From: Dehalococcoidia bacterium
GTDB taxonomy: Bacteria > Chloroflexota > Dehalococcoidia > GIF9 > AB-539-J10
Length of the DNA stretch: 8,124 nucleotides
Direction of reading: 5' to 3'
Assembly: GCA_003562555.1 (NCBI GenBank)
Contig: PWUO01000226.1
Coordinates: 1 to 8,124, forward strand
A program made the position numbers and the translations under genes. The notes below the pieces were generated by a model. It saw only the letters and a list, made by a program, of their open reading frames with translations. It was not told where the DNA came from and made no database searches. Positions 5,057 to 8,124 of this stretch are shown here, piece after piece. The stretch's first letter is position 1; each line of letters begins with the position of its first letter.

Positions 5057-6976
5057 TCAGATCCGGCAGCCCACGTCGTATCCCTGTCGCACCGCGTCAG
5101 CAATCCACCCGGGCACAGCGCAGTCGCCGATCCTGTAGACCTCCGCAATGCTGTCGCGCAGCCCCTCGTACAGGCAGGCGTCTCCGGTCGCACCCGTGGC
5201 ATACACAAGTGTGTCTACCTCCAACGCTTCGATACGTCCCTCCGAGGTCTTAACCACGAGCGCGCCGGGTCGCACTTCAACGTACGCCACGCCGGGAAGG
5301 AGCTTCACTCCCTTCTCGGCCAAACGGTCAAGGAAGTACTGTCGCAAAGACGGCCCCACTCCGGTCGCCATCTCAGGTCCCCGTCTCGTGACGGTGACAA
5401 CTCTGCCCTGTTCGACGAGGTACTCCGCGGTCTCGCACGCGACAAGCTCTCCTCCCATGATGACCACCTTCCTGCCCGCGCGTGCCGTCCCATCGAGTAC
5501 CGCCTCCGCGTGCACTGCTCGGGAGGAATCGAACCCCCGTACGTCAGGCACCGTCCGCCTCGGCCCGGTAGCCAGGATCACTGCATCCGGCTGCGAATCG
5601 AGAACCTTCTCCACCGTGCCTTCGCACTCGAGTTCGACGTTCACTCCAGTGCGCACGAGTTCGCTTTCCAGATAGTTCGCATAGGCTCGAATCCGGTCCT
5701 TATGGGGCGGGGCGGCAGCAGGCAGCAACTGGCCTCCCGTGGTTGCGCGTTTCTCCCACAGCGTGACACCATGTCCTCTCTCGGCCAGAGTAGCGGCAGC
5801 AACCATGCCTGCGGGGCCTCCACCCACAACCAGCACGCGTTTCGACTTCGCGGCCTCGGCTGGCCCGGGCTCCGTGTCCCTTCCCAGTCGTGGATTCACC
5901 TGACAGCGAATTCCCACTACGTCCGGACGGAACAGCGTATCTCTGCAGTGCATGCAGACAATGCATGGCACGACCCTGTCCTCTCTGCCTGCCGCCACCT
6001 TTCTCGGCATATCCGGGTCGGCAAGCAACGCCTTGCCGACTCCGATGAGATCGGCACTCCCCTCCTCGATCATCCTGTCCGCAGCCGCCGGAGTAATCCG
6101 GCCCACAGCGATCACAGGAACCGAGAGCGTACGCTTCATCGCTGCAGCGAGATCCTCTATAACTGCGGACTTGAACACCGCTGTCGTGCGGTTCGTTGGT
6201 GTCGCAGGTCCAAACCCGGACACATGGATCGCAACTGAGCCGGCCTGCTCTGCAAGCTTCGCCACCTGCAGCGCCTCGTGGAGTGTCGTGCCCCCCTCAA
6301 CGCCGTACTCACGTCCGTTCATCCTCACCCAGACTGGGAACCCCGGCCCGGTCGCCGTTCTCACTGCCTCGATGACCTCGACGAGGAATCTCGCCCGATT
6401 CTCGATCGAACCTCCGTACGAATCCGTACGTCTGTTCGATGCGCCCGATATGAAGGAGTCGATCAGGTAGCTGTGCGCTCCATGAAGTTCCACCGCGCCG
6501 AAGCCGGCTTCTCGTGCTCTCTCAGCAGCGCGCACGAACGCGCGGACTGTGGCCGTGATCTCGTCGACATTCATCTCGCGCGGCATCTCGCCCCTGGGGG
6601 CCGGTATCGCGGACGGAGCAACCGGCTGCATCCCCGTGAGCTCGGACCGAGCCATCCGTCCGCCGTGATGCAGCTGGATCGCAGCCACGCTACCGTGCTG
6701 CTTGATAACTGTAGCCAGTTCGCGCAGTCCCTCAATGAGGGTATCGTCGTGGATTCCAACCTGGTTCACGAACGCCTGCCCAACCGGTGTCACGTACGTA
6801 GCCTCAACTACAACAACGCCGGCTCCCCCCCGAGCACGCGCTTCGTAATGTGCTTTCAACTGATCGGTGACCCGCCCACGTTCATCGGCGTACTGCGTGG
6901 TGATCGGGGCGAACACCACACGGTTCCTGAGCACCAGGGGACCAAGCCGAAACTGCTCCATCAAGGGTCTAACCAT
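5057..6976 (-). CDS. NADH:flavin oxidoreductase / 2,4-dienoyl-CoA reductase-type fusion (FMN, Fe-S, FAD)
   Basis: 639 residues. An N-terminal old-yellow-enzyme TIM barrel (1-330) has the FMN/substrate motifs QLHHGGR (101-107), ELHGAHSYL (163-171) and the NRRTDSYGGS block (181-190). A cysteine cluster Cys338, 341, 344 and 358 should hold a 4Fe-4S centre. An FAD Rossmann domain starts with VLVVGGGPAG (381-390) and ends with the FAD motif IGDCAVPGWIADAV (616-629). An inserted NAD(P)-binding domain begins near 503. The architecture matches bacterial FadH, trimethylamine dehydrogenase and enoate reductases: NAD(P)H electrons pass through FAD and Fe-S to FMN and then to a substrate double bond. The NAD(P) glycine motif is altered (GGELVA, 508-513) and the cysteine spacing differs from FadH. 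GAGGAGGG lies 6 bases before the ATG. It follows fmt by 36 bases on the same strand. Cytoplasmic; substrate unknown. Confidence 0.92.
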   Translation of the reverse strand: MVRPLMEQFRLGPLVLRNRVVFAPITTQYADERGRVTDQLKAHYEARARGGAGVVVVEATYVTPVGQAFVNQVGIHDDTLIEGLRELATVIKQHGSVAAIQLHHGGRMARSELTGMQPVAPSAIPAPRGEMPREMNVDEITATVRAFVRAAERAREAGFGAVELHGAHSYLIDSFISGASNRRTDSYGGSIENRARFLVEVIEAVRTATGPGFPVWVRMNGREYGVEGGTTLHEALQVAKLAEQAGSVAIHVSGFGPATPTNRTTAVFKSAVIEDLAAAMKRTLSVPVIAVGRITPAAADRMIEEGSADLIGVGKALLADPDMPRKVAAGREDRVVPCIVCMHCRDTLFRPDVVGIRCQVNPRLGRDTEPGPAEAAKSKRVLVVGGGPAGMVAAATLAERGHGVTLWEKRATTGGQLLPAAAPPHKDRIRAYANYLESELVRTGVNVELECEGTVEKVLDSQPDAVILATGPRRTVPDVRGFDSSRAVHAEAVLDGTARAGRKVVIMGGELVACETAEYLVEQGRVVTVTRRGPEMATGVGPSLRQYFLDRLAEKGVKLLPGVAYVEVRPGALVVKTSEGRIEALEVDTLVYATGATGDACLYEGLRDSIAEVYRIGDCAVPGWIADAVRQGYDVGCRI

Positions 6977-7012
6977 CGCGTTCCCTCCTCTTCATCGAGT
7001 CCCGTACCGGCG

Positions 7013-7969
7013 TTAACTCGGCAGGGACGACCCGACGAAGTCCCTGTGTCCACGCACGAATTCATCGACATCGGTCTCTCGCTTCCCCTCGAGTTGCACT
7101 CGTCGCAGCCCGAGTACTCCTTCACCTGTTTGAACGCCAACCACTGGAGCGTCGCAGTGACGGATCACAACCACGGTGCCGGGAGCGGTGACGGACCTGG
7201 CATCGACGGGCGCCGCACTGTGCACCTTCAGACGCCTGGCTTTCCACAACGTGTGACTCCCCGGCCAGGGATGATACGCCCTCACCTGTCGCCACAGTAT
7301 GTGCGCTGGCTGCGTCCAGTCGAGCCAACCGTCCTGCGCGGAGATCCTGGGGCTATACGTCGCCTCTTCCTCTCGTTGCGTCTGCAATTTGATTTCACCG
7401 GCAATCCACGGGCCGATCGTAGCAGTGAGTAGCCGGGCACCCAGTTCCGCCAGCCTGGAGGTGAGTAGACCAGTGGTGTCGTCATCCGCGATTGACACTC
7501 GCTCCTGCTGCACCACCGGACCCGTATCCAGGCCCTCATCCATCAGCATGATGCTGACACCGGTTTCCTCATCGCCGCTCAAGAGCGCCGAGGCCACCGG
7601 CGAGGCTCCCCGGTGCCGCGGAAGAAGCGAGGGATGAACGTTCAGACAGCCGTGCGAAGGTACATCCAGTATCGTACGCGGAAGCAGGTATGAGAACGCC
7701 GCGACCACTACCAGGTCGGGCGCCAACTCCTGGAGCCTGTGAACCGCATCCTCATTCCGCAGGGTCTCCGGCTCGATGACGGGTATCCCCAGCTTCAAGG
7801 CCTCCTGTTTCACCGGAGAGGGCGCAGGATGTCTGCCGCGTCCAGCCGGACGGTCCGGTCTGGTGTAGACAGCGACGACGTCAAGAGGGCTCTGTACGAG
7901 TGACTTCAGTACGGGAACGCCAAAGTCCGGGGTGCCCATGAGTACTATTCGCGCGTTCACGTGGGCCAC
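7013..7969 (-). CDS. fmt: Methionyl-tRNA formyltransferase
   Basis: 318 residues, normal length (E. coli 315). It formylates methionine on initiator tRNA using 10-formyltetrahydrofolate, in the cytoplasm. The N-terminal formyltransferase domain starts RIVLMGTPDFGVPVL. Catalytic residues are Asn110 and His112 in LNVHPS and Asp148 in LDTGPV. The folate loop is SLLPRHRGASPV (114-125), followed by GDEETGVSIM. The C-terminal tRNA-binding domain is present from about 205 (SPRISAQDGWLDW) to the end. The start is uncertain: GTG 7967-7969 or GTG 7958-7960 (three codons later, giving MNARIVLMGTP, closer to family N-termini). Neither has a good ribosome binding site. The frequent partner def is not visible upstream within the window. 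The flavin oxidoreductase follows 36 bases downstream and probably shares the transcript. Confidence 0.96.
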   Translation of the reverse strand: MAHVNARIVLMGTPDFGVPVLKSLVQSPLDVVAVYTRPDRPAGRGRHPAPSPVKQEALKLGIPVIEPETLRNEDAVHRLQELAPDLVVVAAFSYLLPRTILDVPSHGCLNVHPSLLPRHRGASPVASALLSGDEETGVSIMLMDEGLDTGPVVQQERVSIADDDTTGLLTSRLAELGARLLTATIGPWIAGEIKLQTQREEEATYSPRISAQDGWLDWTQPAHILWRQVRAYHPWPGSHTLWKARRLKVHSAAPVDARSVTAPGTVVVIRHCDAPVVGVQTGEGVLGLRRVQLEGKRETDVDEFVRGHRDFVGSSLPS

Positions 7970-7999
7970 ATTTTCGGCGATTTGTCCCGTTTATGTCAA
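7970..7999 (-). promoter_or_regulatory. Weak promoter candidate for fmt
   Basis: On the minus strand a perfect TTGACA (7994-7999 on the plus strand) is followed after 18 bases by GAAAAT (7970-7975), four of six -10 bases. The predicted start, near 7963, would fall inside the longest fmt frame. That would favour GTG 7958-7960 on an almost leaderless mRNA. The -10 is poor, so fmt may instead be read from beyond the window. Confidence 0.3.
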
Positions 8000-8042
8000 A
8001 GGGCCCTAGAGAACCAGAAAATGCCTCTGCTAGATTACTCCC

Positions 8043-8093
8043 ATGCTCTTGATCCCCCTGGCATCGGTCCTGTTTATCGCTCTTCTGGCCTAA
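8043..8093 (+). CDS. Doubtful 16-residue hydrophobic frame
   Basis: ATG 8043 to TAA 8091-8093 encodes MLLIPLASVLFIALLA, a wholly hydrophobic peptide like a single membrane span. An extended -10-like TGC-TAGATT (8028-8036) sits just before it, which would give a leaderless message. There is no ribosome binding site and no homologue I recognise. It lies divergent to fmt in an otherwise empty 155-base end region. Chance is a fully adequate explanation. Confidence 0.15.
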   Translation: MLLIPLASVLFIALLA

Positions 8094-8124
8094 CGTCTTC
8101 CGTTCCGGTCGTTCTTTGGGTATA

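Noticed and set aside
5515..5545. tRNA T-arm look-alike on the minus strand (GGGGG-TTCGATT-CCTCC)
   Set aside because: It encodes VRGFDSSRAV inside the flavin oxidoreductase. No matching acceptor, D or anticodon arms lie upstream, so it is a chance resemblance.
6278..7432. 384-codon plus-strand frame opposite the flavin oxidoreductase and fmt
   Set aside because: It is antisense to two certain genes. Composition is typical of a complementary-strand shadow and no domain is recognisable.
8000..8124. Minus-strand frame without stops running from the window edge into fmt, considered as the end of def or another gene
   Set aside because: The translation (Lys/Arg/Gly/Gln-rich) matches no known C-terminus, and the frame continues as a shadow across fmt.
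1..8124. CRISPR arrays, insertion sequences, phage genes, toxin-antitoxin pairs
   Set aside because: No regular repeat-spacer pattern, transposase or integrase motif, or paired small genes were seen on either strand.

Overview
The window is about 60% G+C, densely coded and free of mobile elements. It reads as a chromosomal segment of a free-living bacterium. Three promoters match the housekeeping sigma-70 pattern (TTGnnn, a 17-base gap, TATAAT or TATAGT), and there are strong GGAGG-type ribosome binding sites. The gene mix (phosphotriesterase-like amidohydrolase, DUF401 membrane proteins, an HD hydrolase of a type I associate with Clostridia and Chloroflexota, and an old-yellow-enzyme/FAD fusion) suggests a Chloroflexota-like lineage such as Dehalococcoidia/SAR202. 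This is a guess from gene content, not a measured placement.

Left part, plus strand (1-1585): the 3' portion of a phosphotriesterase-family metallohydrolase, then a class I SAM methyltransferase. Between them lie a 13-base palindrome and a perfect 12-bp G+C hairpin. The hairpin may separate or attenuate the two genes.

Middle, plus strand (1586-4251): two tandem DUF401 integral membrane proteins. They align without a gap over 400 positions at about 56% identity by hand count, so they are an old tandem duplication. Each has its own TATAAT promoter, and the two promoters share a GTCGCACGTRC motif in opposite orientation. The first gene has a short leader and a TTG start. The second has a leader of about 120 bases in which a 9-bp perfect inverted repeat can pair with the ribosome-binding region. 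A 30-codon upstream frame ends in an ATGA overlap with the second gene's start. This candidate translational switch is the most interesting thing in the window.

Right part: after a 228-base gap, a separately promoted HD-domain hydrolase (plus strand) converges, with only 10 bases between stop codons, on a minus-strand pair. That pair is methionyl-tRNA formyltransferase (fmt) followed 36 bases later by a 639-residue flavin oxidoreductase of the 2,4-dienoyl-CoA reductase type, presumably one transcript. The last 155 bases hold only a weak fmt promoter candidate and a 16-codon hydrophobic frame of doubtful status.

The genes do not form one obvious pathway. The housekeeping anchor is fmt; the others look like catabolic, transport or signalling functions of unknown substrate. 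I see no complete new defence or mobile system here. The novelty lies in regulatory structure and in altered key residues in two enzymes.
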